A stretch of DNA of 64,000 bases from Phycisphaerales bacterium (GCA_020852515.1 JADZAS010000013.1:558001-622000); one strand, 5' to 3'; shown: positions 1-10,234, counted from the stretch's first letter. Made by a program: numbers and translations. Notes: generated by a model not told the origin, from the letters alone.

Positions 1-2
1 CG

Positions 3-509
3 AAGTGGGCGGGACTGACGGGCTCGAGCCTGCTCGTGTTCCGCGGCGACGGCCAGGCCGTGAGTATCGATCTCGATACTGCAGCCATCACCGCCCAACC
101 GATGATCGCCCCGATCGACAGCGGCGAATCCGATCCGCGCATCGTTCGCCACATGGACCGCTTCGTGCTCAAGGCGCACAACGGCGTGTACGTGATCGAA
201 AGCGACGGGTCGATCTCCGGTCTCATGGCCGGTTCGGGCCGCGTGAACGCCACGGTGCAAGGCGTTGCGTGCGCCGCTGACCGCATCATTGTCGTTGTCA
301 CGGTGGACAATGCCGCCCGGGGCCTGCCGCGCTCCGTCGAGATGCACACGCTCGATCTCACCGGCCGCCGCATTGATCAGCCTTACGAACTCGACGATCG
401 AACGGAACTGCCCGGGCCCAACGGCATCCAGGCGCTCGACGGGCTGGTGGTGGTGGATGCGGGGCGTGATATCGTGTTCATGCCCGCGCCGGTGGGCTTG
501 GGGCCGTGA
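3..509 (+). CDS. C-terminal part of an unknown protein (5' truncated)
   Basis: The reading frame is already open at the first bases of the window and ends with TGA at 507-509, so only the last ~168 residues are present. A GTG at 36 lies inside the frame but is probably not the real start, because coding continues upstream of it. The protein is rich in short beta-strand-like stretches with alternating Asp/Gly turns, such as GVYVIESDGSISGL, and ends in VVVDAGRDIVFMPAP. That pattern suits the last blades of a WD40/PQQ-like beta-propeller, but I cannot assign a family. Function is unknown. Confidence 0.6.
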   Translation, partial: KWAGLTGSSLLVFRGDGQAVSIDLDTAAITAQPMIAPIDSGESDPRIVRHMDRFVLKAHNGVYVIESDGSISGLMAGSGRVNATVQGVACAADRIIVVVTVDNAARGLPRSVEMHTLDLTGRRIDQPYELDDRTELPGPNGIQALDGLVVVDAGRDIVFMPAPVGLGP

Positions 510-640
510 GCGCTGAGGCGCGCGGTGGGACGCGGTCGCGCTCCGCGGCGCAGAGCCTCCGCGTCGCCGCTCACTGACATCCTCGGCGCCTTGTTGCCTC
601 GATGCCTCGATGCCATCGCCCACGCTACACTTGCCGCGTC

Positions 641-895
641 ATGACGAACTACGAAACCACGAGCCTTCACGCGATCCGCATGTGGTGCGAAGCCAACGGA
701 TACTGGCCCGGACATGTGGCCGGGGACAAGACTCGCATCCGCATCGGCGGCGGCACTTTTGCCCCGCCCGAAGAACTCGAACTCATGGACTGGGAAGACT
801 GGTACGAACAGTTCAGCAAGCGTCAACTCAAGTTCGTCTACGATCCCACGCAGGGCTGGTACGACCTGCAGTCGCGGAACGTGAAGCCGGATTGA
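641..895 (+). CDS. Small hypothetical protein (84 aa)
   Basis: An 84-residue acidic, aromatic-rich protein starting MTNYETTSLHAIRMW and ending in a charged tail. I chose the ATG at 641 because the in-frame codons before it (602-640) give an unlikely Arg/Cys-rich extension. There is no signal peptide, membrane segment or Cys pair. The Trp/Tyr-rich middle (MDWEDWYEQFSKRQL) and regular codon use argue for a real gene. It stands alone between the gene ending at 509 and the decayed FG-GAP gene. Family not recognised. Confidence 0.55.
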   Translation: MTNYETTSLHAIRMWCEANGYWPGHVAGDKTRIRIGGGTFAPPEELELMDWEDWYEQFSKRQLKFVYDPTQGWYDLQSRNVKPD

Positions 896-1050
896 AGGGC
901 CCTTCGATTGGAGATCCCGCATCGCGCCGGGGGTCAGGGCCCGCCTGCGTGGAAGTGTCGTACTTTTTCTCGCCAGACCCGCCAGGTGAACCAACGTTGA
1001 TGCCATGCAGGGGTTTTTCCTTGACAGGCGGTCAGAAATCCGGACAATGA

Positions 1051-1561
1051 ATGGCGTGTATTGAGATTTCGCCGGAGAGGGCTCATCCCGGGAGTTTGGC
1101 TGTGGGCAAGGTCTACCTCTTCGCGGGGGCGTCGACTATCCCAGCACCGAACAGGATGCAGAGGCCTACGCCAAGTTCGTCTTCGATGGCGAGGCGACAG
1201 GCGACAAGTTCGGCCAGGCCCTGGCGTCGGGAGGAAACATCAACGGCGATGGTGTTAACGACATCTTGATCAGCAGCAACCTCTACGACGTCACCGAACA
1301 GAGCCCCCAGACCGATGTCGGCCGAGTCTACGTCTTTCCGCTTCCTGATTACGCGACCAATGGGTGGCCCGAGGAGCAAATCGACTGTCTTGCTTCGAAC
1401 GAACGACTATCGCCCTACTTGGGTCGATCCATCATTTTGCGGGTGATGTAGATGGTGCATCGCCGCACAACGATGATCTCATGATCGGCTGTCCTGGGTG
1501 GGACGCGGTGTTGGCACCGAACAAAGACGACCGAGGCGGTGTGTACTACCGAGACTTCTAA
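1051..1561 (+). pseudogene. Decayed FG-GAP repeat gene (at least two frameshifts)
   Basis: Pieces of an integrin-alpha/FG-GAP beta-propeller are spread over all three forward frames. Frame 1 gives VGKVYLFAG near 1102-1128. The next frame gives GDKFGQALASGGNINGDGV followed by NDILISS (about 1205-1280) and then VGRVYVFPLPDY. The third gives HHFAGDVDGASPHNDDLMI and GCPGWD (about 1430-1500), ending with TAA at 1559-1561. Each piece is a recognisable FG-GAP element (FG..L, DxNGDG, VGAP-like). No single frame joins them, so at least one indel lies near 1120-1135 and another near 1425-1440. It sits directly before two intact FG-GAP genes and is probably a dead relative or an eroded fragment. Sequencing error is the alternative. 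Confidence 0.7.
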
Positions 1562-1657
1562 TGGTGTTTTGTGTCGGATGCAGAATCCGATCCGACACAC
1601 CCCGCAAACTAACGGGACGAATCGAGGACGCACGTTTGCGTGGAATGGGAGTCGAAG

Positions 1658-3364
1658 ATGGTCATTCGGTCACTTGGTCTTAGCGTGCTTGGCACCATGA
1701 CTGGACTCGCCGCCGCTGCGGGTGCTCCGACCAATCTCCCGCCCTGTCCACCAATGCAGCTCGAACAGCTAACCGCACCTTCGTGCACCGAATTCCAGAC
1801 GTTTGGTCGGCGACTGGCGGTGTTCGATGGACGACTCGCGGAGGGGCACTACGAGCAAAGTGGCGGCAAGGTGCGGACGTATGTGCTTTCGGGTCCATCG
1901 CAATGGACGTTCGAATCAGAGTTGAGCCCGCCCGGCTTGCACCCCATCGACAACTTCGGAGCCTCCATTGAGCTCGCCACGCCAGACCTGTTAGCGGTCG
2001 GACGATCGCAGGAAAGTGGCGATGTGTACACGGCTGGAGTCGTCGATCTGTTCAGTTTTGATCACCAGATGGGGCAGTGGGCTTACATCCAAATGCTGAC
2101 TGCGCAACCCCGAGTGGCCAATTCTTGGTTCGGTCATGAAGTGACTTGGGCAAGAACCGGTGAACGTTCCGTGTGCGTTGTTGGCGCGCCGGGGTCAGAT
2201 GGACATGGTCTAATCGGTGCCGTACATGGGTTCACAGCAGATGTGCAGGGTGTCTGGAGTCAAGCGTGGAGCATTGAAGCCCCTGATCAAGCGCCCGAAG
2301 ATGCCTATGGCTTTGCACTCGATCACATTGAGGGAAACGGCGTAAGTGTTCTGGCGGTGGGAGCGCCAGGCCATGCGTATGTTGCTCGTCAGTTGCCCGG
2401 CACCGTCTACTTCTATCGGTTTGATGCAGTCAACGATGAGTGGATCGTCGAAGCGCAGTTCCAGGCTCCCGTTCCTTACGACCAGGATTTCTTCGGCTAT
2501 GACGTCGCAATTGGTCTCGTAAACGATGTACCGGGCGTCACCCATCGCGTGGCCGTCGGTCGACCACACGAAGGCGGCAATGGGGCACCCACGGGACGAG
2601 GCGCGGTTTATGTGTATGACCGGCAAGACGACGGCTCATGGACGCTTGAGGCGCACATCACGCCGCCGACTCCAAACCCCGGTCAGATACGCTTCGGTTG
2701 GTCGGTGGACCTGAACAAGGATGGAGCGAACCGTCTTATCGTCGGCGCCCCAGTGGACTCAGCGTTCGGTGGTGGATCGGGATCGGCGTACGTACTTGAG
2801 CGCGACAGTCGAACTGGCGAATGGGTTGCGGTTCAAGGCTTGAACGGACACGACAGCACCGCCAACGATCTGTTCGGCTCCGAACTTGTTCTCGGCAACG
2901 GTGAGTCAGAAGGTCAGGCCATTGTCGGCGCCGAGCAGTGGAACTGCCCAGATCGCGGCGATGAGTTCACGGTCGGCGCGGCGTACATCTTCGACCTCAA
3001 GCCCGGGCAGCCCGGCAGCTGTCCGCCGCCGGTGCTTACCTTGCAGAAGGTTCCCGACTGCTTCAGCGGGCCGGGTGGGGAGATTGAAGTCCGCTGGTTT
3101 CAGGCCACGCCCGACCAGCGGGCCCGCATCGCCATCCTCTACGCCAAGCGCACCGGCGGCTTCGTCATCCCCAACGGCAACCCCTGCGCCGGCACATCGC
3201 TGGGCCTTGGCTCGCTGGAACTGCAAGTCGCCTTTACCGGCTCGGCCGGCCAGTTCGGCGCCGGCCGCGTCAAGACCAGCATCCCCCGAGCCGCCTGCGG
3301 CGGCTACCTCCAACTCCTCGACGTCACCCGCTGCAGCCTGAGCAATGTCGTGAGGATTGAATAG
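1658..3364 (+). CDS. Secreted FG-GAP beta-propeller protein with shared Cys-containing C-terminal domain (copy A)
   Basis: A predicted exported protein of 568 aa. The ATG at 1658 has GGAG six bases upstream (1648-1651) and gives a good signal peptide (MVIRSLGLSVLGTMTGLAAA). Residues ~40-450 hold FG-GAP-type blades with phrases such as FGHEVTW, VVGAPGSDGHG, FGYDVAIG and LIVGAPVDSAFG. The last ~114 residues form a separate domain: CPPPVLTL, ATPDQRARIAILYA, FVIPNG.PCAGT.LGLG, AACGGYLQLLDVTRC and the end SNVVRIE. Four other proteins in this window share that tail. Thirty-one bases separate it from the paralogue starting at 3396, so the pair is probably co-transcribed. The 5' part of the gene is less GC-rich than its final ~450 bases. 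The propeller probably binds a surface ligand; the ligand is unknown. Confidence 0.85.
   Translation: MVIRSLGLSVLGTMTGLAAAAGAPTNLPPCPPMQLEQLTAPSCTEFQTFGRRLAVFDGRLAEGHYEQSGGKVRTYVLSGPSQWTFESELSPPGLHPIDNFGASIELATPDLLAVGRSQESGDVYTAGVVDLFSFDHQMGQWAYIQMLTAQPRVANSWFGHEVTWARTGERSVCVVGAPGSDGHGLIGAVHGFTADVQGVWSQAWSIEAPDQAPEDAYGFALDHIEGNGVSVLAVGAPGHAYVARQLPGTVYFYRFDAVNDEWIVEAQFQAPVPYDQDFFGYDVAIGLVNDVPGVTHRVAVGRPHEGGNGAPTGRGAVYVYDRQDDGSWTLEAHITPPTPNPGQIRFGWSVDLNKDGANRLIVGAPVDSAFGGGSGSAYVLERDSRTGEWVAVQGLNGHDSTANDLFGSELVLGNGESEGQAIVGAEQWNCPDRGDEFTVGAAYIFDLKPGQPGSCPPPVLTLQKVPDCFSGPGGEIEVRWFQATPDQRARIAILYAKRTGGFVIPNGNPCAGTSLGLGSLELQVAFTGSAGQFGAGRVKTSIPRAACGGYLQLLDVTRCSLSNVVRIE
2912..3364 (+). repeat. Near-identical 3' module, copy 1 (partner 4656-5108)
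   Basis: The last 453 bases of FG-GAP gene A match the last 453 bases of its neighbour without any length difference. Long stretches are identical, for example around 3160-3205 against 4904-4949. The upstream propeller-coding parts match far less well at the DNA level. The module codes for the end of the last blade plus the shared C-terminal domain. This suggests gene conversion or recent exchange of the module. Confidence 0.75.
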
Positions 3365-3395
3365 CGAAGCGATTGGGAAAGAGAGATCAACTCGC

Positions 3396-5108
3396 GTGCC
3401 TATTTTCATCCAAAGCATTCTGATCGCGGCGTCGAGTGTGCTGTGGACGTCAGCAGCGCTCGCGCAGTCGCTGTCGTGCCCGCCGGAGCAGTTGCAGCAA
3501 TTGACGGCGCCCTCATGTGACGGGTTCCAAACGTTTGGTCGAAGACTCACCGTATTAGATCACCGAATGGCTGAAGGACACTTTGAGAGCGGCGGCGGTC
3601 AAGTGAGGACGTATCTTCTTGAAGGACCGCGCCACTGGGAGTTCGAGGCTGTTCTTCGTCCAGGCGATTTGACTGCGTTCGATGCGTTTGGCAGTGCTGT
3701 CGCTTTCCTTCGTGACGAGCAGGGAAACGAACCATTGCTTGCTTGCGGCAGTCAGAGCAAAAGTGATCTTGCGCCAAGCGCGGGCAAGTCGTACGTATTC
3801 GCACTGAACGGATCTGGTGAGTGGATCGAGCAAGCGGCAGTGCTGCCCGATGTGATGGTTGAATACGGGTGGTTCGGCCGGGCGCTGGCGTGGGCAACAG
3901 CCAGTCAGCGCACATTCGTCATTGTCGGGGCGCCAGGCTCCGATGGGCACGGCGTGCTCGGGTCGGTCTATGCCTTCCGCCAAGATGGTCAGGGGAATTG
4001 GAATCAGGCCGCGCACCTTCAGGCGCCGGACGGCACTTCTGACAACTCGTTTGGACTGACCCTCGATGCTGTCGAAGGAAACGGACAGACACTGCTTGCG
4101 GTCGGCGCACCGGGTCAGGGATATGTCGGTAATCGTCAGCCAGGTACCGCCTACTTCTATCGGTTCGATCCTGTCAATGAACAGTGGACGCTTGAGGCGC
4201 AATTCGAAGCGCCTCAACCCGTCGATCAGGACTTCTTTGCTTACGACGTTGCACTTGGTCTGGTGAACGATATCCCCGGTGTGACCCATCGTGCGGCAGT
4301 AGGTCGCCCGCATGAAGGCGGCGGCGGCGCGCCGACCGGCTCGGGGGCGGTCTACATCTATGATCGTCACGAAGATGGCACATGGACGCTCCAAGCCCAC
4401 CTTACTCCTCCCGTCGCGAACCCCGGACCAATCCGCTTCGGTTGGGCCTTGGATATCGAAGAGGTTGGGGCTCATCGCCTCATTGTCGGAGCGCCGGTGG
4501 ATTCCGCATTTGGGAGCGCATCCGGCTCGGGTTTCGTGTTCGAGCGAGATGGCGGCACGGGAGCGTGGAATCCAGTCCAGGTTCTCTTCGGTCACGATAC
4601 CGATGGCAACGACCTCTTTGGCTCAGAGTTGATTCTGGGCAATGGCGCTTCGGCCGGTCAGGCCATTGTCGGAGCCGAGCAGTGGAACTGCCGAGATCGC
4701 GGAGATGAGTTTACCGTCGGCGCCGTCTACTCATTCGACCTCGACCCCGGCAGCGGCGGCGCCTGTCCGCCGCCGGTGCTCACGTTGCAGAAAGTCCCCG
4801 ACTGCTCCAGCGGGCTGGGCGGTGAACTCGAGGTCCGCTGGTTCCAGGCCACGCCTGACCGCAGCGCCCGCGTCGCCATCCTCTTCGGCCGGCGCACCGG
4901 CGGCTTCGTCATCCCCAACGGCAACCCCTGCGCCGGCACGCCGCTGGGCCTTGGCTCGCTGGAACTGCAAGTCGCATTCACCGGATCATCCGGCCAGTTC
5001 GGCGCCGGTCGCGTCAAGACCAGCATCCCCCGAGCCGCCTGCGGCGGCTACCTCCAACTCCTCGACGTCACCCGATGCGCCACCAGCAACGTCGTGAGGA
5101 TTGAGTAG
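3396..5108 (+). CDS. Secreted FG-GAP beta-propeller protein with shared Cys-containing C-terminal domain (copy B)
   Basis: A tandem paralogue of the gene at 1658, 570 aa. An in-frame TTG at 3357 overlaps the previous stop. I prefer GTG 3396, which is preceded by a GGAAAGAGAG-like ribosome site and opens a classic signal peptide (PIFIQSILIAASSVLWTSAA, cleavage near ALA-Q). The FG-GAP blades repeat the pattern of copy A (FGRALAW, VGAPGSDGHG, FAYDVALG, LIVGAPVDSAFG). The C-terminal ~114 residues again carry CPPPVLTL, PCAGT.LGLG, ACGGYLQLLDVTRC and SNVVRIE. The four Cys of this domain (C of P-D-C, P-C-A-G-T, A-C-G-G, R-C) could form two disulfides outside the cytoplasm. The specific ligand is unknown. 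Confidence 0.85.
   Translation: MPIFIQSILIAASSVLWTSAALAQSLSCPPEQLQQLTAPSCDGFQTFGRRLTVLDHRMAEGHFESGGGQVRTYLLEGPRHWEFEAVLRPGDLTAFDAFGSAVAFLRDEQGNEPLLACGSQSKSDLAPSAGKSYVFALNGSGEWIEQAAVLPDVMVEYGWFGRALAWATASQRTFVIVGAPGSDGHGVLGSVYAFRQDGQGNWNQAAHLQAPDGTSDNSFGLTLDAVEGNGQTLLAVGAPGQGYVGNRQPGTAYFYRFDPVNEQWTLEAQFEAPQPVDQDFFAYDVALGLVNDIPGVTHRAAVGRPHEGGGGAPTGSGAVYIYDRHEDGTWTLQAHLTPPVANPGPIRFGWALDIEEVGAHRLIVGAPVDSAFGSASGSGFVFERDGGTGAWNPVQVLFGHDTDGNDLFGSELILGNGASAGQAIVGAEQWNCRDRGDEFTVGAVYSFDLDPGSGGACPPPVLTLQKVPDCSSGLGGELEVRWFQATPDRSARVAILFGRRTGGFVIPNGNPCAGTPLGLGSLELQVAFTGSSGQFGAGRVKTSIPRAACGGYLQLLDVTRCATSNVVRIE
4656..5108 (+). repeat. Near-identical 3' module, copy 2 (partner 2912-3364)
   Basis: Second copy of the 453-base 3' module described at 2912. 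Differences are scattered single bases, mostly in third codon positions, with no insertion or deletion. Confidence 0.75.
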
Positions 5109-5179
5109 GAAGGGATCAAGGGCTTAACTTTGCGATCTGGCCGCGACGCAGGTATGAGCGAGCATCGGGGCCTCTCTGG

Positions 5180-5199
5180 ATGCCCGCCTGCGCGGGCAT
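5180..5199. repeat. REP-like 20-base hairpin
   Basis: ATGCCCGC-CTGC-GCGGGCAT forms a perfect 8-bp stem with a 4-base loop. The same element with one paired base change lies at 11122-11141, and both are followed by GACGA. It contains an in-frame ATG for the downstream gene, but that is not a credible start. It resembles the scattered extragenic palindromes common in bacterial genomes. Confidence 0.65.
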
Positions 5200-5281
5200 G
5201 ACGAGGAAAACGCGATCGCAGCCTGCGTGGCGCCGTGCCGTCGTCCCGCCATCCGGCCGTCACCACGGACGCGAAAGCCCT

Positions 5282-6547
5282 ATGATCGGCGCCATGTTCC
5301 CATGGGGCTCGGCTGACATTCCACTGCTGCTCGTTCTGCCCGTCGCGGTAGTTTTCAGCGCTGCGTTCAGCGGGACGGAAACGGCGCTGTTCGGCCTGCG
5401 GGCCCACGAGCGCCGCGACCTGGCCGAGCAGAACGACGCCGTCTCCCGCGCCGCCGCGGCCTTGCTGGCCAACCCGCGCATGCTCCTCATCACGCTGCTG
5501 CTGGGCAACATGACCGTCAACGTCACCTACTTCGTCGTCTCCTCGGTGCTGCTGCTGCGCATCGACGACACGACCGCGGGCCAGGCGGAGGCGGTGCTCG
5601 CCTCGGTGGTCATGCTTGCGGCGATCATCCTCTTCGGCGAGGTGCTGCCCAAGCTGCTCGCCGCCGCGCACAGCCGGCTGTGGGTGCGCTGGACGGCGGT
5701 GCCGCTGCTGGCCCTGCACGGCTTTCTGGCGCCGGTTCGGCTGCCGCTGAGCCGCTTTATCATCGAGCCGCTCATTCGCCTGGGAGTCTCGCCCGGCCGC
5801 CTCGCCGCCATCAGCCACGACGAACTCGACTCGCTGCTGGAAATCTCCCGCGATGCGCACGTCATCGACCGCGATGAGTACGAACTGCTCAGCGACATCG
5901 TGCGCCTGAGCCGGCAGACGACGCGCGACATCATGACGCCGCGCGTGCGCATGGGCGCGTTTCCGATTGACGTGGAGCGTGGCCAGCTGCTCGACGAGGT
6001 TCGCCGGTCGCGCCTGGCGCGCGTGCCGATCTTCGAAGGCAGCCTGGACACGATCGTGGGGGTGCTCAACATGCGCCGGTTTCTGCTGGACGAGTCGCTC
6101 ACGGTGCCCGCAGCCATGGAGCCGCCTACGTTCATTCCCGAACTGGCCACGCTCGACCGCCTGCTCGAGCACTTCCGCACGACGCAGACGCGCCTGGCGC
6201 TGGTGGTCGATGAGTTCGGGCAGACGACGGGGATGGTGACGCTCGACGACGTGATGGGCGAGTTGTACGGCCGGGCCGCCGAGCACGCCTCTGACCGGCA
6301 CCTGGTCATGCTCATCGGCCTGGGCCGATGGATCATCGACGGCGATCTGAACATTCACGACTTTGCCGACGCATTCGCGATCGACATCGAGTCGCCGCGC
6401 ATCTCCACCGTGGCCGGGCTCGTCTCGCAGGAACTGCAGCGCGTGCCGAAGCTGGGCGATTCGGTGGTGGTCGGCGCGTATCGGCTGATGGTGCGCGCCG
6501 TGCGCCGTTCGCGGGCGGTGTCGGTCGAAGTGGAGGTGATCGAATGA
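5282..6547 (+). CDS. CNNM/HlyC-CorC family membrane protein with CBS pair
   Basis: 421 aa. The N-terminal ~190 residues are a CNNM (DUF21) membrane domain with the signature FSGTETALFGL near the start and FGEVLPK in the third helix region. A Bateman module of two CBS domains follows (VPIFEG..DTIVGVLN and VVDEFGQTTGMVTLDDVMGEL). The protein ends in a CorC/HlyC C-terminal domain (GLVSQELQRVPKLGDSVVV). The family is linked to divalent cation (Mg/Co) efflux. I chose ATG 5282 because the earlier in-frame ATG at 5180 lies inside a repeat hairpin; ATG 5294 is also possible. The stop overlaps the ATG of the next, paralogous gene (ATGA), so the two are translationally coupled and may form a hetero-oligomer. 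Confidence 0.88.
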   Translation: MIGAMFPWGSADIPLLLVLPVAVVFSAAFSGTETALFGLRAHERRDLAEQNDAVSRAAAALLANPRMLLITLLLGNMTVNVTYFVVSSVLLLRIDDTTAGQAEAVLASVVMLAAIILFGEVLPKLLAAAHSRLWVRWTAVPLLALHGFLAPVRLPLSRFIIEPLIRLGVSPGRLAAISHDELDSLLEISRDAHVIDRDEYELLSDIVRLSRQTTRDIMTPRVRMGAFPIDVERGQLLDEVRRSRLARVPIFEGSLDTIVGVLNMRRFLLDESLTVPAAMEPPTFIPELATLDRLLEHFRTTQTRLALVVDEFGQTTGMVTLDDVMGELYGRAAEHASDRHLVMLIGLGRWIIDGDLNIHDFADAFAIDIESPRISTVAGLVSQELQRVPKLGDSVVVGAYRLMVRAVRRSRAVSVEVEVIE

Positions 6548-7578
6548 GCGTCCTGACGATCGCCTCGGCCCCCGCTGCGGCGCCGGCGCCCGAGTGGTGG
6601 TGGTGGCTCGTGTATGCGGTGCTGTTCGCGGCGGGCCTGCTCGGCTCGGCATTGTTTTCCGGGCTTGAAACGGCCATCTACTCGATGAGCCGGCTGCGAC
6701 TGATCGTTCGCCAGAGCCGGGGCGAACGGGCCGCCGCCACGCTGCGCGGCGAGACTGCCGATGCGCAGCGCATGATTTCGACGCTGCTCATCTCCAACAA
6801 CATCTGCAATTTCGTCGTGTCGTTTGCCATCACGGCCATTCTGACGGCCGGGCTGCGATGGGGCGAAGCGAAGTCGATTATCGTGCAGGCTCTGCTGCTC
6901 ACGCCGGTGCTGTTCATTTTCGGCGAGACGATCCCCAAGGAGATCGGCCGGGCCCGCGCCGACGTCGTGGCATATCCGCTGGCGCCAATGCTGCGGTTCG
7001 TCCGTCGCATCTATTCGTGGACGGGCATCCTGTGGTTCTTTCAGAGCGCGAGCCGGCTGCTCTCGCAACTCGTGGGCGGCAGCATGACCGGCGCGGTGCT
7101 CAGCGCGCGGGCCCGCATTGCGGCGCTCATCGAAGAGGGCGTGGGGCACGGCACACTTTCGGCCCGGCAGACGGACATCGTGGACCGCGCGCTGTCGCTG
7201 CGGCAGATCACGGCCGGCAGCCGCATGGTGCCGTGGAAGCGCGTGCAGGCGCTCGATGCGCAGGACACGCTCGAGAGTCTGCGGCGGCGGCACGCGACGC
7301 TGGGCTATGCGCGCTATCCGGTGGTCGATCGCGGCGGCCGGGTGGTCGGCGTGATCGAACTCATTGACCTCATCGCCGCCGGACCAGGCGCGACGGCGGG
7401 CGAGGTCTGCCGGCCGGCGCCGTTCGCAGGGGAGTCGATGGATGCGCGCGCGGCGATCGCGATGCTGCGCAAGCTCGGCGCCGTGATGGGTGTGGTCGGC
7501 ACGCCCCAACAGCCGCGCGGCATCATCACCCTGCGCGGCCTCGTCGAACCATTGATGGCCGAAGAGGAAGGTGAGTGA
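6544..7578 (+). CDS. CNNM-family membrane protein with CBS pair, lacking the CorC domain
   Basis: 344 aa, starting at ATG 6544 inside the stop codon of the upstream paralogue. The CNNM membrane domain carries FSGLETAIYSMSRLR and FGETIPKEIGRARADVV. Two degenerate CBS motifs follow (YARYPVVDRGGRVVGVIELID and the last ~60 residues). The protein stops right after the CBS pair, so the CorC/HlyC C-terminal domain seen in its neighbour is absent. Paired CNNM genes of unequal length occur in many bacteria. A role in cation export or homeostasis is likely from the family, not from anything specific here. Confidence 0.85.
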   Translation: MSVLTIASAPAAAPAPEWWWWLVYAVLFAAGLLGSALFSGLETAIYSMSRLRLIVRQSRGERAAATLRGETADAQRMISTLLISNNICNFVVSFAITAILTAGLRWGEAKSIIVQALLLTPVLFIFGETIPKEIGRARADVVAYPLAPMLRFVRRIYSWTGILWFFQSASRLLSQLVGGSMTGAVLSARARIAALIEEGVGHGTLSARQTDIVDRALSLRQITAGSRMVPWKRVQALDAQDTLESLRRRHATLGYARYPVVDRGGRVVGVIELIDLIAAGPGATAGEVCRPAPFAGESMDARAAIAMLRKLGAVMGVVGTPQQPRGIITLRGLVEPLMAEEEGE

Positions 7579-7628
7579 TGCCTTGAGCCGAGAGCCCCGA
7601 CCGGGCACCACGCTCATCTACGTTCCGG

Positions 7629-8915
7629 TCATTCAACGATCGCCACATTGCTCGGCCTACACGACTCCACATCGAACAGCTGTATGGAGCCTCCGCATGC
7701 TCCTGCGCCGTGATCAACCACCATCTCACCACGCCCGGTCAAGTCGGAGAAGCCGGAATCGACGATGCGGAGGTACGCTCGCTCGAGGCCAAGCACCGTA
7801 CCGGCGCATGGCCCACTGGGAAGAGTGAAATTTCCAGGTCCCGCAGCATAGAGCAAATGCACCTCTCCTCCGGGCGTAGCGCAGGCCCAAGCCACGGCTC
7901 CATCGCCACCGCCCGGGCAACCGGAATAGAGGCTTCTCATGTGGATGGTCCCGGAGCAGCCATGGAATGCCCATGTATCCGCAAACACCTGCCGGGAGGC
8001 TTCGCCGCCGAAGAGGAGCATTTCGCCCCGTGCCCTGTCGAACGCCATAGCATGGGCCGATTGAGCATCCGGGCCGGAAAGTGAAATCCGAGTCCAGCGC
8101 TGGCCGTCCCACTCCCAAGTGTCGCCGAAAACTTCGGGACTGTCGTAGCCTCCGTAGAGGACCGACACTCCGCGAACGCTGTCGTACGCCATGGTGGCTT
8201 TATGGCGGCGCGATGGCCCTTCCTCTGACCTCAATGTCCAGGCGATTCCATCCCAGGCGTAGGTACTCCCTCCAGCGAAGAGAACGGTCTCGTTCCTCAT
8301 CTCGTCGAAATCCATCACATGGAAATAGGACACCGTCGGTCCATCATTGTCAATAAGAGTCCATTCCTGCCCGTTCCATTCCCATGTGTCCTTTCGCCGA
8401 AGCGTCCCGCTGTACCCGCCATAGAGCACGGCGACATGTCGAGCGCTGTCGTACGCCATGGCGGTCCCGAATCTTTTTGAAGGTCCCGTGTCGGCGACCT
8501 GTGTCCACTGGGCTCCGTTCCATTCCCATGTGTCATCATAAACGTCGCCATACTGGAGGCGTCCGCCGAACATGAGCACGACACCACGTTCGCTGTCGTA
8601 GACCATCGAGTGCTCGGCTCGCGGCGACGGACCGTCCTCCGCGACCAGCCTCCACTCAGTGCCATCCCACTCCCAGGTGTCTCCGAAATCCCCGCCGAAA
8701 TGCGAGCTTGAACCCCCGAAGAGAACGACGACCTCTCGATCGCTGTCATATGCCATCGCGGCGTCGATTCGCGCCGCCGGGCCAAGTCGAGACCGAAGTT
8801 CCCACTCGCCGCAACACTGAGCGCGCACAGCCGCAGCGGGACACAAAACACCGAAGAACATGGCGAGACTCGTGATGAGGGCGAGTCCGATTCTGCGCAG
8901 AGCAACCGGTTTCAT
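7629..8915 (-). CDS. Secreted Kelch-repeat protein with shared Cys-containing C-terminal domain
   Basis: 428 aa with an N-terminal signal peptide (LALITSLAMFFGVLCPAAA, cleavage near VRA-Q). About six Kelch motifs follow, each of the form AMAYDS.R...VLFGG......DTWEWDG..W, giving a six-bladed galactose-oxidase-like propeller at about residues 35-310. The last ~110 residues switch to the domain found on the FG-GAP proteins of this window: GCPGG, ATPGGEVHLLYA, LPSGPCAGTVLGLE, ACGGSIQLFDVESC and the end SNVAIVE. It is the only Kelch member of that set, which shows the tail is independent of propeller type. It is convergent with the CNNM pair, 50 bases away. Confidence 0.85.
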   Translation of the reverse strand: MKPVALRRIGLALITSLAMFFGVLCPAAAVRAQCCGEWELRSRLGPAARIDAAMAYDSDREVVVLFGGSSSHFGGDFGDTWEWDGTEWRLVAEDGPSPRAEHSMVYDSERGVVLMFGGRLQYGDVYDDTWEWNGAQWTQVADTGPSKRFGTAMAYDSARHVAVLYGGYSGTLRRKDTWEWNGQEWTLIDNDGPTVSYFHVMDFDEMRNETVLFAGGSTYAWDGIAWTLRSEEGPSRRHKATMAYDSVRGVSVLYGGYDSPEVFGDTWEWDGQRWTRISLSGPDAQSAHAMAFDRARGEMLLFGGEASRQVFADTWAFHGCSGTIHMRSLYSGCPGGGDGAVAWACATPGGEVHLLYAAGPGNFTLPSGPCAGTVLGLERAYLRIVDSGFSDLTGRGEMVVDHGAGACGGSIQLFDVESCRPSNVAIVE

Positions 8916-9147
8916 CGTTCACTCCTCCATAAGGGCTGGGGTCTTTGCGGTCCATGAAGGACTGCGATTTGGCGCACTCTAACAGAAAGTCCACCGGACT
9001 GTCAAGCGGCGTCTTTGAGGAAAGAGCCGCACGACGACCGTACCGACCCTCAGGCCCACAACCGAAGCAGAACCGGAACTCCGTCGGGTGGCGCAGCGGA
9101 AAAAAGCGCAGGCAAGGCATTCCTGCGTGAGCAGCCGTCGCGCGAAG

Positions 9148-10167
<1,020 letters not shown>

Positions 10168-10234
10168 GCGAATCCTCCTCGTGTGGGCGATGATAGGCGG
10201 ACAGCAGCCTCGCCGGGGACGGCCCTGCGGCCCG

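Noticed and set aside
5180-5182. ATG as start of the first CNNM protein
   Set aside because: It lies inside a repeat hairpin and would add 34 residues unlike the family.
5048-6652. 534-codon minus-strand frame opposite the CNNM gene
   Set aside because: His/Arg/Gln-rich translation without domains; it mirrors a well-supported plus-strand membrane protein in high-GC DNA.
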